Shown here: positions 26,181 to 35,733 of the stretch, one piece after another
Numbering within the stretch: position 1 is the first letter of the stretch
Layout of the letters: each line of letters starts with the position of its first letter
NCBI GenBank assembly: GCA_002427815.1
Contig: DIZF01000055.1
Span: 26,141-90,140 of the forward strand
Reading direction: 5' to 3'
DNA length: 64,000 nucleotides
Origin: Ramlibacter tataouinensis
Lineage (GTDB): Bacteria; Pseudomonadota; Gammaproteobacteria; Burkholderiales; Burkholderiaceae_C
Notes under the pieces: generated by a model
The model's input: only the letters and a program-made list of their open reading frames with translations
The model's database searches: none
What the model was told of the DNA's origin: nothing
Translations under genes and position numbers: made by a program

Positions 26181-27329
26181 ATGAACGCAGTGACCGAAGC
26201 GCCCTTCCGCCAGCAGACTTTCAAGATTCCGCAGACCATGAAAGCCTGGGTCCTGGGGGATCCGGACCAGCTCAGCCTGGTGGACAAGCCGGTGCCCCAG
26301 CCCCAGGCCGCCGAGGTGCTGGTGCGCATCGATGCGATCGCCGTGTGCGCGACCGACCTCGAGATCATCCACAAGGGCCCGCCGGCCCTGATCCAGGGCG
26401 GCCTGCCGTTCAACAAGAACTTCACGCCCGGCCACGAGTACATGGGCACCATCGTCAAGCTGGGCCCCGGTGTGGACGAGTACCAGGTGGGCGACCGGGT
26501 CACGGTGGAAGTGCACGCGGGGTGCGGGCGCTGCGAGCGGTGCCGCGAAGGCATGTACACCGCCTGCCTGAACTACGGCAAGAACTACGGCGAGATGAAC
26601 AAGGGGCATCGGGCCAACGGCTTCACCACCGACGGCGGCTTCACCCAGTACGCCATCAACAGCATCAACACACTGGCCCACGTGCCGCCGGACATGAGCG
26701 ACGAAGAGGCCACGCTGATCGTCACGGCCGGCACGGCGATGTACGGCCTGGACGTGACGGCGGGCCTGATCGCGGGCCAGTCGGTGGTGGTGATGGGCCC
26801 CGGCCCGATCGGCCTGATGGGCGTCGCCGTGGCCAAGGCGCTGGGCGCCAGCGAGGTGATCCTCACCGGAACGCGCGACAACCGCCTCGAGATGGGACGC
26901 CAGCTCGGCGCCGACTTCACCGTGAACGTGACCAAGGAAGACGCGGTCGAGAAGGTCAAGGAATACACCAATGGCGGCGCCCACTATGTGCTGGAGTGCT
27001 CCGGCGCGCCGAACGCGGTGAACGACGCGGCCCGGATGCTCAAGCGCGGCGGCCGGATCTGCCTGGCAGCTTTCCCGTCGGAGCCGGTGCCGATCGACGT
27101 CGCCGCCCTGGTGCGCAACAACATCTACCTGTACGGCATCCGCGGCGAGGGCAAGAGCGCCACCCACCGGGCGGCCGCGCTGATGGCGCAGAAGCGCTTC
27201 AACGCCAAGCTGATCCACACGCACACCTTCCCGCTGGAGGAGGTGCCCACGGCGCTGCGCTATGCCCGCGAACGCATCGACGACGCCATCAAGGTGGTGG
27301 TCAAGATGAGCCACCCCGAAGGTTATTGA
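26181..27329 (+). CDS. Zinc-dependent alcohol dehydrogenase, threonine/sorbitol dehydrogenase-like
   Basis: The 382-residue MDR enzyme keeps the catalytic zinc residues (Cys in VCATD and His-Glu in GHEYMG) and a structural-zinc loop (GCGRCERCREGMYTAC). The NAD-binding loop is VMGPGPIGLMG near residue 198. It would oxidise a secondary alcohol or polyol to the ketone. It starts the second catabolic module and lies six bases before the FAD subunit of the molybdenum hydroxylase. The start at 26181 has GGAG upstream; the longer frame from 26085 is unlikely. Confidence 0.86.
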   Translation: MNAVTEAPFRQQTFKIPQTMKAWVLGDPDQLSLVDKPVPQPQAAEVLVRIDAIAVCATDLEIIHKGPPALIQGGLPFNKNFTPGHEYMGTIVKLGPGVDEYQVGDRVTVEVHAGCGRCERCREGMYTACLNYGKNYGEMNKGHRANGFTTDGGFTQYAINSINTLAHVPPDMSDEEATLIVTAGTAMYGLDVTAGLIAGQSVVVMGPGPIGLMGVAVAKALGASEVILTGTRDNRLEMGRQLGADFTVNVTKEDAVEKVKEYTNGGAHYVLECSGAPNAVNDAARMLKRGGRICLAAFPSEPVPIDVAALVRNNIYLYGIRGEGKSATHRAAALMAQKRFNAKLIHTHTFPLEEVPTALRYARERIDDAIKVVVKMSHPEGY

Positions 27330-27335
27330 ACTCCC

Positions 27336-28247
27336 GTGCTGACGTTCGACCACTACCTCACGCCCACCACGCTGGACAGCGCCTTCGACGCGCTCGAGCG
27401 GATTCCCGGCGCGCGGATCGTGGCCGGCGCCACCGACCTGCTGCCCTGGGCCCGCGAAGGCCGCGCCGGTGACGTGCACCTGCCGGCGCTGGTCGACGTG
27501 AGCCGCATCCCGCAATTGCTGGGTGTGTCGGTCGAGCGCGGGCGCGTGCACATGGGGGCGGCCACGCCCATCGCCGCATTCCAGAACGACCCGCTATTGC
27601 AGCGCCATGCGCCGGTGCTGGGCTGCTGCGCGGTGTGGTTCGCCGACGACCAGATCCGCGAGCAGGCCACCGTGGGCGGCAACCTGGTCAACGCATCGCC
27701 GGCGGGCGACTCGCAGCCGGCGTTGCTCGCGATGAATGCCGGCGTGACCCTGGCGCGGCGCGAAGGCGGTCAGATCCTCGAGCGCTCCATGCCCTTGTCC
27801 GAGTTCATCCTGGCTCCGGGCCAGACGCAGCTGCGGCCGCACGAAATCATGACCCGGCTGCAGATGGACGCGGTGCCGGGTCACGGCGCGGCGTTCGAGA
27901 AAGTCGGACACCGCCGTTCGCTGGTGATCTCCACCGTGTGCCTGGCCGCCCTGGTGCGGCTCGACTGGGCGAGGCGCCGCATCGAGGATTGCCGCATCGC
28001 GATCGGCGCGGTCGGGCCGGTGCCCGAGCGGCTGGCCGATGTGGAACGCCTGCTGGTGGGCCAGGCGCCCGCGAGCGAACTGGTGCGCCAGGCGGCGGGT
28101 CTGGCGGCCGACAGAGTGCGTTCGCGCAGCCGGCAGGAGTACCGGCGCGAAGTGCTGGTGAATTTTGTCGAGCGGGCCCTCGCTGCGGCCCTGGGCCACG
28201 CCGGCCTGGAACTGGTTCGCCTGCCCAAGGAGGCTAGCCATGTCTGA
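27336..28247 (+). CDS. FAD-binding subunit of a molybdenum hydroxylase (xanthine dehydrogenase family subunit M)
   Basis: The 303-residue subunit passes electrons from the [2Fe-2S] centres to the final acceptor. The FAD motifs are VAGATDLLPWAR near residue 30 and ATVGGNLVNASPAGDS near 112, as in CoxM, NdhF and XdhB. It begins with GTG at 27336, six bases after the alcohol dehydrogenase stop, and slightly overlaps the next gene. The C-terminal domain (about residue 190 onward) is the CO dehydrogenase flavoprotein C-terminal fold. Confidence 0.87.
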   Translation: MLTFDHYLTPTTLDSAFDALERIPGARIVAGATDLLPWAREGRAGDVHLPALVDVSRIPQLLGVSVERGRVHMGAATPIAAFQNDPLLQRHAPVLGCCAVWFADDQIREQATVGGNLVNASPAGDSQPALLAMNAGVTLARREGGQILERSMPLSEFILAPGQTQLRPHEIMTRLQMDAVPGHGAAFEKVGHRRSLVISTVCLAALVRLDWARRRIEDCRIAIGAVGPVPERLADVERLLVGQAPASELVRQAAGLAADRVRSRSRQEYRREVLVNFVERALAAALGHAGLELVRLPKEASHV

Positions 28248-30216
28248 ACTGGCCTTCAACGAATCCCCAGTCGGTGAGCCCGGCCATCCGCCGATGACGC
28301 AGGTGACGGCCACGGTGAACGGGCGCAAGGTGGTGCGCACCGTGCCCAATCACTACCGCTTGATCGACTTCGTGCGCGAGGAGCTCAAGCTCACCGGCAA
28401 CAAGGAAGGCTGCGGCGCCGGCGAGTGCGGCACCTGCTCCATGTTCGTGGACGGCAAGCTGGTCAAGAGCTGCCTGACGCCGGTGCAGAAGATCCAGGGC
28501 TGCCAGATCGAGACCGTGGACGACCTCGACCGCGACCACGGCATGACGGTGCTGCAGCGGGCCTTCCACAAGTCCGGCTCCAGCCAGTGCGGTTACTGCA
28601 TTCCCGGCATGGTGATGGCCGCGACTTCCACCTTGCGGCGCAACCCGAATGCCGGGCTCGACGAGATCAAGGAAGGCCTGGGCGGCAACATCTGCCGCTG
28701 CACCGGCTACCAGAAGATCCTGGACGCGGTGCAGCTCGCGCGCGACGTGCTCAACGGCAACCTGCCGGAGTCGGCGCTGGAAGAAGAAGCCGGCAGCAGC
28801 TTCATCGGCGCCAGCACCCGGCGCCTGGACGCGCCGGCCAAGGTGACCGGCGCGATCAAGTACGCGGCCGATCTGTGGATGGCCAACATGCTGCACCTGC
28901 AGGTGCTGCGCAGCCCGCATCCGTACGCCCGCATCGTGCGCATCGACGCCAACGCGGCCCGTGCCATGCCCGGCGTGGAGTGCGTGATCACCAGCGACGA
29001 CGTGCCCGGTGTCGACAACTTCGGCGTGTTCATCGAGGACCAGCCGATCATGGCGCGCGGCGTGGTGCGCTACGTCGGCGAAGCGGTGGCGGCGGTGGCG
29101 GCGCAAACCGTGGACATCGCCAAGGCGGCGGTGCGCGCGATCAAGGTGGAATACGAAGTGCTGACTGGCCTGTTCGATCCCGAGCAGGCGATGGCAGACG
29201 GCGCGGTGCAACTGCACGACTTCGCGCCCAACAACATCTGCAAGCACACCAAGATCCGCAAGGGCGACGTCGAGCTCGGCTTCAAGGAAGCCGACGTGGT
29301 GGTCGAGGAAACCTACGAGACGGCGGCCATCGAGCATGCCTATCTGGAGCCCGAGGCCGGGCTGGCCTGGCTGGAGCCGGACGGTTGCGTCACGGTGCAG
29401 TCGCCCAGCCAGAACATCACCCACCACCGCCATGTGCTGGCCAAGGTGCTGGGCCGTCCCATCAACAAGGTGCGCATGATCATGAGCACGGTGGGCGGCG
29501 GCTTCGGCGGCAAGGAAGACATGCTGTACCAGGGCATGCTGGCGCTGGCGGCGATCAAGACGCGGCGGCCGGTGCGCTATGTGTTTACCCGCGAGGAAAG
29601 TTTCATCGCCAGCGCCAAGCGCCATCCATTCAAGATCCGCTACACCATGGGCCTCAAGCGCGACGGCCGCATCACGGCCACGAAGATGGTGATGGTGGCC
29701 GACGGCGGCGCCTACGCCATGTCGACTCCGGGGGTGATGAACAAGTCGGCCATCCTCGGGCCGGGGCCCTATGCCGTTCCCAATGTGTGGGTCGACGCCA
29801 TCGGCGTCTATACCAACAACACGCCCAGCGGCGCCATGCGCGCATTCGGCGCGTTCCAGTCGGAGTTCGCCACCGAAGCCCACCTGGACCTGTGCGCGCA
29901 GCGCCTGGGCATGGATCCGCTGGCACTGCGCATGGTCAATCTGATGCGCGACGGCGCCACCACGCACACCCGGCAGCAGCTGGACCGGGTGCTGGCCGTC
30001 GAGTGCGTCGAAGCGCTGGTGCAGGCCGCCGGCTGGGACAGCGGCGTGCCGCACCGGCAGGGTCAGGGCCTGGCGCCACGCAGCGACCTGGGCAGCGCCG
30101 GCACGCGCGAGCCCTGCGCCCTGGGCGCGCGGCTGCCGCGGCAGCAACCGATCGCGTTGTCCGATGTCGAGTCCGACACGGCGCCGGCCAGGCAAGGAGA
30201 GCCTCATGAAGCATAA
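28240..30216 (+). CDS. Molybdenum hydroxylase: [2Fe-2S] domain fused to N-terminal part of the Mo-cofactor subunit
   Basis: The 658-residue protein contains two normally separate parts. Residues 1-185 carry two [2Fe-2S] centres (CGAGECGTC with a later Cys, and CGYC with CRCTGY). From about residue 195 comes the first part of the Mo-binding subunit, including GGGFGGKED and the MRAFGAFQSEF region. The sequence ends in a low-complexity tail just where the usual single-chain Mo subunit would continue. The rest is encoded by the next gene, which overlaps by 11 bases. AAGGAGG precedes the ATG at 28240. Confidence 0.85.
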   Translation: MSELAFNESPVGEPGHPPMTQVTATVNGRKVVRTVPNHYRLIDFVREELKLTGNKEGCGAGECGTCSMFVDGKLVKSCLTPVQKIQGCQIETVDDLDRDHGMTVLQRAFHKSGSSQCGYCIPGMVMAATSTLRRNPNAGLDEIKEGLGGNICRCTGYQKILDAVQLARDVLNGNLPESALEEEAGSSFIGASTRRLDAPAKVTGAIKYAADLWMANMLHLQVLRSPHPYARIVRIDANAARAMPGVECVITSDDVPGVDNFGVFIEDQPIMARGVVRYVGEAVAAVAAQTVDIAKAAVRAIKVEYEVLTGLFDPEQAMADGAVQLHDFAPNNICKHTKIRKGDVELGFKEADVVVEETYETAAIEHAYLEPEAGLAWLEPDGCVTVQSPSQNITHHRHVLAKVLGRPINKVRMIMSTVGGGFGGKEDMLYQGMLALAAIKTRRPVRYVFTREESFIASAKRHPFKIRYTMGLKRDGRITATKMVMVADGGAYAMSTPGVMNKSAILGPGPYAVPNVWVDAIGVYTNNTPSGAMRAFGAFQSEFATEAHLDLCAQRLGMDPLALRMVNLMRDGATTHTRQQLDRVLAVECVEALVQAAGWDSGVPHRQGQGLAPRSDLGSAGTREPCALGARLPRQQPIALSDVESDTAPARQGEPHEA

Positions 30217-31222
30217 AGGGCGAGGCGTCGCCTGCGGCTGGTACGGCATTGCCCGCACGGCCTCGATGGACCGGGCGGCGGTGTGGGTCGAGCTCGACGA
30301 CGGCGGCACGGTGAAGATTGCCACCGGCGTGACCGAGATCGGCGAAGGCGTGCTGACCGGCCTCTGCCAGATCGCCGCGGAAGAAATGGGTGTGCGGCCC
30401 GAGGACATCGTATTGGGCGACAACGACACGGCGCGGGTGCCGGAAGCGGCGCACGCCGGCGCCACCCGGATGACCTACATGATCGGCAACGCGGTGGCGG
30501 TCGGCTGCCGCGAGGCCTTCGGCAAGTTCAGGGACGCGATGGGAGCGTACTGGGGCGTCACCGCGGGCAGCATCAAGGCCTTCGCCGGCGAGGTCTGGGT
30601 CGAGGGCTCGCCCACCAAACGCATGACCATGGCACACGCGGTGCACGTTCTGAAAAAGGAAGAGGGCATCGTGATCGTCGGCAGCGGCCTTTTCACCTCG
30701 AAACACACCGCGCTGGATCCGGAGACCGGCGCCGCGACGCCGTGGCAAAGCTACGTGTTCGGCGCGCAGATCGCCGAGGTCGAAGTCGACGACGACACCG
30801 GCGAAGTGCAGGTGCTGGGCGTCTGGGCCGCCCACGACGTCGGCCGGGTGGTCAATCCGCAGCAGGTGGAAGGCCAGATCGAAGGCGGGGTGGTGATGGG
30901 TCTGGGCCATGCGCTGATGGAGGACTACATCCAGGTGCAAGGGCAGACCACCACACCGGGCTTCGCGAAATACATCCTGCCGACGGCGCTGGACATTCCG
31001 AAGGTCACTTCCGTGCTCATCACCGAGCCCGATCCGAAGACGCCGCTGGGTGTCAAGGGCATCGGCGAGCCGTCGATCACCCCCACGGCGGCAGCGATCG
31101 TCAACGCAATTTACGATGCTGTCGGCGTGCGCATGACGCGCCTGCCGGCGACGCCCGAGCGCGTGATGGCCGCGCTGCGCGACAAGCGCGCGGCGCGCCC
31201 GCCGCTGCGAAAGGCCGCCTGA
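30206..31222 (+). CDS. Molybdenum hydroxylase: C-terminal part of the Mo-cofactor subunit
   Basis: The 338-residue protein completes the Mo subunit. It begins near the conserved GRGVACGWYGIA segment and ends with GVKGIGEPSITP, which contains the active-site Glu that activates the Mo-bound water. It has its own ATG with AAGGAGA seven bases upstream, so it looks like a real separate gene rather than a sequencing error. Splitting into large and medium chains is also seen in Eubacterium nicotinate dehydrogenase (NdhL/NdhM). The substrate is unknown; this family hydroxylates N-heterocycles, purines, aldehydes and CO. Confidence 0.84.
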   Translation: MKHKGRGVACGWYGIARTASMDRAAVWVELDDGGTVKIATGVTEIGEGVLTGLCQIAAEEMGVRPEDIVLGDNDTARVPEAAHAGATRMTYMIGNAVAVGCREAFGKFRDAMGAYWGVTAGSIKAFAGEVWVEGSPTKRMTMAHAVHVLKKEEGIVIVGSGLFTSKHTALDPETGAATPWQSYVFGAQIAEVEVDDDTGEVQVLGVWAAHDVGRVVNPQQVEGQIEGGVVMGLGHALMEDYIQVQGQTTTPGFAKYILPTALDIPKVTSVLITEPDPKTPLGVKGIGEPSITPTAAAIVNAIYDAVGVRMTRLPATPERVMAALRDKRAARPPLRKAA

Positions 31223-31305
31223 CGAATCCGATCCCCGACCTGCGGCACGAGCAGCGCAACGAACGGCTCTGGTGCGGCGGGCACATAACCATCCAGGAGA
31301 CAGCA

Positions 31306-32286
31306 GTGAACATTCAATCGACATCCGGTAACCGTTTCTTATCTTCGATCAGGCTGTGGGCACTCGCGCTGCTCGCCGCCTTGTCGCTAGCCGCCTTCGC
31401 GCAGGACTTCCCGGTCAAACCGGTCGATCTCATCGTGCTGTTCCCGGCCGGTTCGTCCGCGGATGTGGTCGCGCGCGTGCTGGCCGACGGCATGTCCAAG
31501 CAGCTGGGCCAGCCGATCACCGTGATCAACCGCCCCGGCGCGGGCGGCGCCATCGGCTACAAGTACGTGCAGGGTCAGAAGCCCGACGGCTACACGATGG
31601 TCTTCAACTCCAATTCGATTTCGACGGTTCACTATTCCGGGCTCACCAACTTCGACTACACGGCGTTCGACCCGGTGGCGCGGGTGACCGTGGAGCTGCC
31701 GGTGATCGCGGTAAAGGCCGACGCGCCCTGGAACAACCTGAAGGACCTGATGGAATACGCCAGGCAAAAGCCGGGCGCGCTGCAGGTCGGCAACTCGGGC
31801 GTGGGCAGCCACACCCATATCACGGCCGTCGGCTTCTTCAATGAACAGCATGTGGAAGTCAACCACATCCCGTTCGGGGCGGCCCAGGTGGTCAACAGCC
31901 TGCTGGGCGGGCACATCGACGCCGTGGTGCAACTGCCCGGCGCGCTGGCGCCACTGGTGCGCGCGGGCAACCTGAAGGTGCTCGGCGTCCTGGCTTCGCA
32001 GCGTGAGCCGACCTTTCCCAACGTCCCCACGGCGGTTGAGCAGGGCTTCAATTTCCAGGCCGACATGTGGCGCGGCCTCGCAGTGCCCAAGGGTACGCCC
32101 AAGCCTGTGGTGGCCAGGCTCGAGCAAGCCGTGCGCGCAGCCGTCAACACCCCCGAGTTCAAAGCGCAGGGCGACAAACTCGGATTCTCCCCGGCGTTCC
32201 AGCCCGCCAACGACTTCGGCGTCACCATCGCCGCCGATGACCGGTTGCTGGCCAAGGCCATGGAGAAGGCGGGCCTGAAGAAGTAG
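31306..32286 (+). CDS. Bug-family tripartite tricarboxylate transporter substrate-binding protein
   Basis: The 326-residue periplasmic receptor opens with a signal peptide (about residues 10-31, ending SLAAFAQD) and the family motif KPVDLIVLFPAGSSADVVAR. A GTG at 31306 with AGGAGA upstream was taken as start. Bug proteins bind carboxylates and aromatic acids for TctAB permeases, but no tctA or tctB gene is present nearby, so it is an orphan receptor, as most Bug genes in Burkholderiales are. It lies inside the module between the Mo hydroxylase and the ThDP enzyme. Confidence 0.86.
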   Translation: MNIQSTSGNRFLSSIRLWALALLAALSLAAFAQDFPVKPVDLIVLFPAGSSADVVARVLADGMSKQLGQPITVINRPGAGGAIGYKYVQGQKPDGYTMVFNSNSISTVHYSGLTNFDYTAFDPVARVTVELPVIAVKADAPWNNLKDLMEYARQKPGALQVGNSGVGSHTHITAVGFFNEQHVEVNHIPFGAAQVVNSLLGGHIDAVVQLPGALAPLVRAGNLKVLGVLASQREPTFPNVPTAVEQGFNFQADMWRGLAVPKGTPKPVVARLEQAVRAAVNTPEFKAQGDKLGFSPAFQPANDFGVTIAADDRLLAKAMEKAGLKK

Positions 32287-32345
32287 CAGCCGGCCAAAGG
32301 CGCCGCCGTGGGGTGGCCAACTCTTTCCCATCTCGAGAACCCAGA

Positions 32346-34256
32346 ATGAACCAGATTGCCGAACTGCCGCTGGCCGAACTGCCCGGCCTGGCGGGCCCGC
32401 AAATGCGCGCCGCCGCGATCGCGCGGGCGGGCAGCCTGAACGCCGCGCTGGAACAGGGGCTGCTGCCGGCCCGCGCCAGCGTGTCGCTGTCGGAGGGCCT
32501 GGTGCTGGGCCTGTTGCGCCAGGGCGTGACCAAATACCTGGCGATCTTCGGCCACGGCTCCACCGACCTGGCCGAAGTGCTGCGCGTCTACACCGACGCC
32601 GGAGTGACCCAGGTCTTCAATTTCCGCAACGAAGTCGAGATGGCGCATGCCGGCACCGCGCTGGCCTGGGTCTACCGCGAGACCTGCGCCGTGGTCACGT
32701 CGATCGGGCCCGGCGCACTGCAGGCGATGGCGGGCTCGCTCGCGGCGGCCTCCAACGGAGTCGGGGTGTATCACATCTACGGCGACGAGACGACGCACGG
32801 CGAAGGCTACAACATGCAGCAGATCCCCAAGCCGCTGCAAGGCCTGTACGGTCAGGTCACCGCGCTGATGGGGCAGTCCTACGTGCTGCACACGCCGGAA
32901 GCCCTGCGCGACGCGCTGCGGCGCGGCACCCAGTGCGTGCACCATCCGTTCAAGGCCGGGCCGTTCTACCTGCTGCTGCCACTGAACACCCAGCCGCGCA
33001 TCATCCAGGATCTGAACATCGCCGGCCTGCCCGACCGGCTGCGCGTCCCGAAGGCCGCGGTGGCCGACGACGGACTGCTGCGCGAAGCAGCCGGCCTGAT
33101 CGGACAGCACGCACGCATCGTGATGAAGGTGGGCGGCGGCGGCCGCGAATTTGCGACGCCCATTCGCGCGCTGGCCGAACGCATAGGCGCCGCCGTGGTG
33201 CTGTCGCCGGGGTCCACCGGCGTGCTGCCCGCCGCCCATCCGCAGAACATGCACGTGGGCGGCAGCAAGGGCTCGATCAGCGGCAACCACGCGATGGCGA
33301 ACGGCGAACTACTGATCGTGATCGGCTCGCGTGCCGTCTGCCAGGCGGACTGCTCGGGCGTCGGCTACCCGAATGCGCAGGCGGTCATCAACATCAATGC
33401 CGATCTGGGCGATGCCACGCATTACAACCGGACCTTGGCGCTGGTCGGCGACATCGGGGTGGTGATCGCCCAGCTGCTGGAGACGCTGGGCAAAAGCGAA
33501 GTCGTCACCCCCGCTCGCCAACAATGGCTCGCGCAATGCGCCGACGCCAAGGCGCAGTGGAAGTCGTTCCTGGCGCAGCGCCAGGCCGGCGCCGGCCTGG
33601 TCGATCCGATCTGGCAGCGCCCGGTGCTGACGCAACCGGCCGCGATCAAGTCGGTGTGCGATTTCGCCAAGGCCATAGGCGCGGTGAAGTTCTTCGACGC
33701 CGGCGATGTGCAGGCCAACGGCTTCCAGACCGTGGAAGACGATCAGCCCTTCGACACCTTCACCGAAACCGGCGCTTCCTACATGGGGTTCGCCACCTGC
33801 GCCGTGATTTCGTCGGGCCTGGCCCGCGAGCCGCGCTACGGCATCGCATTCACCGGCGACGGCTCCTTCATGATGAATCCGCAGGCCCTCGTCAGCGCGG
33901 TGGAGCACGGGGCCAGGGGAATGATCGTCATCTTCGACAACCGGCGCATGGCAGCGATCTCGGGCCTGCAGCAGGCGCAGTACGGCGTCGATTTCCGCAC
34001 CAACGACGGCGTCGCGGTCGACTACGTCCGGCTGGCCTCCAGCGTGGCCGGCGTGAAGGCCGTGTGGGGCGGCGACTCGCTGGAGTCGCTGGCGGCAGCG
34101 CTGCGCGAGGCGCATGCGCATGACGGCCTCGCGGTCGTGCATGTGCCGGTGTATGCGGGCACCGCGGCCGAAGGCGGCCTGGGCGCCTATGGATCATGGA
34201 ACGTGGGCAACTGGTGCGACGAGGTGCAGCGGCGCTACCAGGACATGGCAATTTGA
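32346..34256 (+). CDS. ThDP-dependent enzyme, IolD-like (cyclic 1,2-dione hydrolase candidate)
   Basis: The 636-residue three-domain ThDP protein has the activating Glu in NFRNEVEMAHAG near residue 105 and the cofactor site GDGSFMMN...IFDNRRM near residues 505-540. Length and N-terminal pattern (IFGHGS, then TSIGPGA) are closest to IolD, which opens the ring of trihydroxycyclohexane-1,2-dione, rather than to acetolactate synthase of about 570 residues. The related Azoarcus cyclohexane-1,2-dione hydrolase also cleaves a ring. With the aldehyde dehydrogenase directly downstream, it could cleave a cyclic diketone and hand on an oxo-acid. This is inference. Confidence 0.8.
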   Translation: MNQIAELPLAELPGLAGPQMRAAAIARAGSLNAALEQGLLPARASVSLSEGLVLGLLRQGVTKYLAIFGHGSTDLAEVLRVYTDAGVTQVFNFRNEVEMAHAGTALAWVYRETCAVVTSIGPGALQAMAGSLAAASNGVGVYHIYGDETTHGEGYNMQQIPKPLQGLYGQVTALMGQSYVLHTPEALRDALRRGTQCVHHPFKAGPFYLLLPLNTQPRIIQDLNIAGLPDRLRVPKAAVADDGLLREAAGLIGQHARIVMKVGGGGREFATPIRALAERIGAAVVLSPGSTGVLPAAHPQNMHVGGSKGSISGNHAMANGELLIVIGSRAVCQADCSGVGYPNAQAVININADLGDATHYNRTLALVGDIGVVIAQLLETLGKSEVVTPARQQWLAQCADAKAQWKSFLAQRQAGAGLVDPIWQRPVLTQPAAIKSVCDFAKAIGAVKFFDAGDVQANGFQTVEDDQPFDTFTETGASYMGFATCAVISSGLAREPRYGIAFTGDGSFMMNPQALVSAVEHGARGMIVIFDNRRMAAISGLQQAQYGVDFRTNDGVAVDYVRLASSVAGVKAVWGGDSLESLAAALREAHAHDGLAVVHVPVYAGTAAEGGLGAYGSWNVGNWCDEVQRRYQDMAI

Positions 34257-34269
34257 ACGGAGCAGAGAG

Positions 34270-35733
34270 ATGAAACGCGAAGAGTTCGGCCTGTACCGGG
34301 ATTACGGCCTGTTCATCGACGGCGCCTGGCGCCCGGCGGTGGACGGCGACGCGCGCGAGGTCATCGACCCCGCCAACGAGGAAATCCTGGGCTTCATCCC
34401 GGTCGCCACCCAGGCCGACCTGGACGCGGCACTGGCCAGTGCCCGTCAGGGCTTCGAGGTCTGGCGGCGCAAGTCGCCGTGGGACCGTGCCGCGGTGCTG
34501 CGCAAGACGGCCGATCTGATCCGTTCGCGTGAGCAGGAGATCGGCCGCCTGATGTCGCAGGAGACCGGCAAGCCGCTGGCGCAGGCCTGCGGCGAAACCC
34601 GGGACGCGGCCGACCAGTTCGAGTGGTACGCCGGTGAGACGCAGCGCATCTACGGCCAGACCATCGAGAGCCGTCTGCCCGAGGTGCGGATGCAGATCCG
34701 CTACGAGCCGGTGGGGGTGGTCGCCGCCTTCTCGGCCTGGAACTTCCCGGCCCTGCTGCCTTCGCGCAAGATCGCGGCGGCGCTGGGCGCCGGCTGCTCG
34801 ATCATCGTCAAGCCGGCCAGCGAGGCTGCGGGCAGCTGCATGGCCGTGGTCCAGGCCTTGATGGACGCGGGCTGCCCGGCCGGCGTGGTCAACCTGGTCA
34901 CCGGCGATTCGGGCTACATCTCCGAGTACCTGGTGCGTTCACCGGTGGTGGCCAAGATCAGCCTGACCGGGTCGACCGGCGTTGGCCGGCGCTTGCTGCA
35001 CCTCGCGGCCGACGGCATCAAGCGCGTGTCGATGGAGCTCGGCGGTCATGCCCCGGTGCTGGTGTTCGAGGACGCCGACGTGGCCTACGCGGCGGAACAG
35101 TGCGCCCGCTTCAAGTACCGCAACGGCGGCCAGGTCTGCGCTTCGCCTTCGCGCTTCTACGTGCACGAGAGCGTCTACCGCCCCTTCTGCGACAAGTTTG
35201 CGGAGATTGCCAACAGCCTCAAGGTGGGCCCTGGACTGGACCCGGAAACCCAGGTCGGGCCGCTGGCGAATCGGCGCGGGCTGGAGAACACGCAGCGCCT
35301 CGTCGCCGATGCGCTCGACCGCGGCTCGCGCCTGATCGCAGGTGGCGCCCGCCCGCCCCATATCGCCGGCAACAAGGGCTATTACTTCGCACCCACGGCG
35401 CTGGCCGACGTGCCGGACAACGCACTGATCATGCGGCAGGAACCGTTCGGCCCCGTCGCCCCGATTGCGCCGTTCGCAACCTTCGACGAAGCCATCCAGC
35501 GTGCCAACAGCACGCCGTACGGGCTGGCTTCCTACCTGTTCTCCCGATCCCTGAAGACGGCCACGCTGGCCAGCGAAGCGATCTCGGCGGGCATGGTCGG
35601 CGTCAACGAGCTGGCCATCGCCAGCGCGGAAATGCCGTTCGGCGGCGTGCGCGAAAGCGGCATGGGCCGCGAGGGCGGCTCGCTCGGCATCAAGGACTAC
35701 CTGGAGCCGAAGTTCATCAAGGTGCGCCTCTAA
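34270..35733 (+). CDS. NAD(P)-dependent aldehyde dehydrogenase, succinate-semialdehyde dehydrogenase-like
   Basis: This 487-residue ALDH has the catalytic Cys in NGGQVCASPSRFYV, the general base Glu in MELGGHAP, the cofactor loop SLTGSTGVGR and the C-terminal PFGGVRESGMGREGG. It would oxidise the oxo-acid or aldehyde made upstream to a carboxylate. It starts 13 bases after the ThDP enzyme. An intrinsic terminator lies about 170 bases downstream at 35906-35929, so it closes the module. Confidence 0.88.
   Translation: MKREEFGLYRDYGLFIDGAWRPAVDGDAREVIDPANEEILGFIPVATQADLDAALASARQGFEVWRRKSPWDRAAVLRKTADLIRSREQEIGRLMSQETGKPLAQACGETRDAADQFEWYAGETQRIYGQTIESRLPEVRMQIRYEPVGVVAAFSAWNFPALLPSRKIAAALGAGCSIIVKPASEAAGSCMAVVQALMDAGCPAGVVNLVTGDSGYISEYLVRSPVVAKISLTGSTGVGRRLLHLAADGIKRVSMELGGHAPVLVFEDADVAYAAEQCARFKYRNGGQVCASPSRFYVHESVYRPFCDKFAEIANSLKVGPGLDPETQVGPLANRRGLENTQRLVADALDRGSRLIAGGARPPHIAGNKGYYFAPTALADVPDNALIMRQEPFGPVAPIAPFATFDEAIQRANSTPYGLASYLFSRSLKTATLASEAISAGMVGVNELAIASAEMPFGGVRESGMGREGGSLGIKDYLEPKFIKVRL

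Noticed and set aside
30050..30216. Simple frameshift error splitting the Mo subunit
   Set aside because: Not fully excluded, but the second gene has a good ribosome site, its own ATG and a start near a natural domain break, so I treat it as a genuine split.
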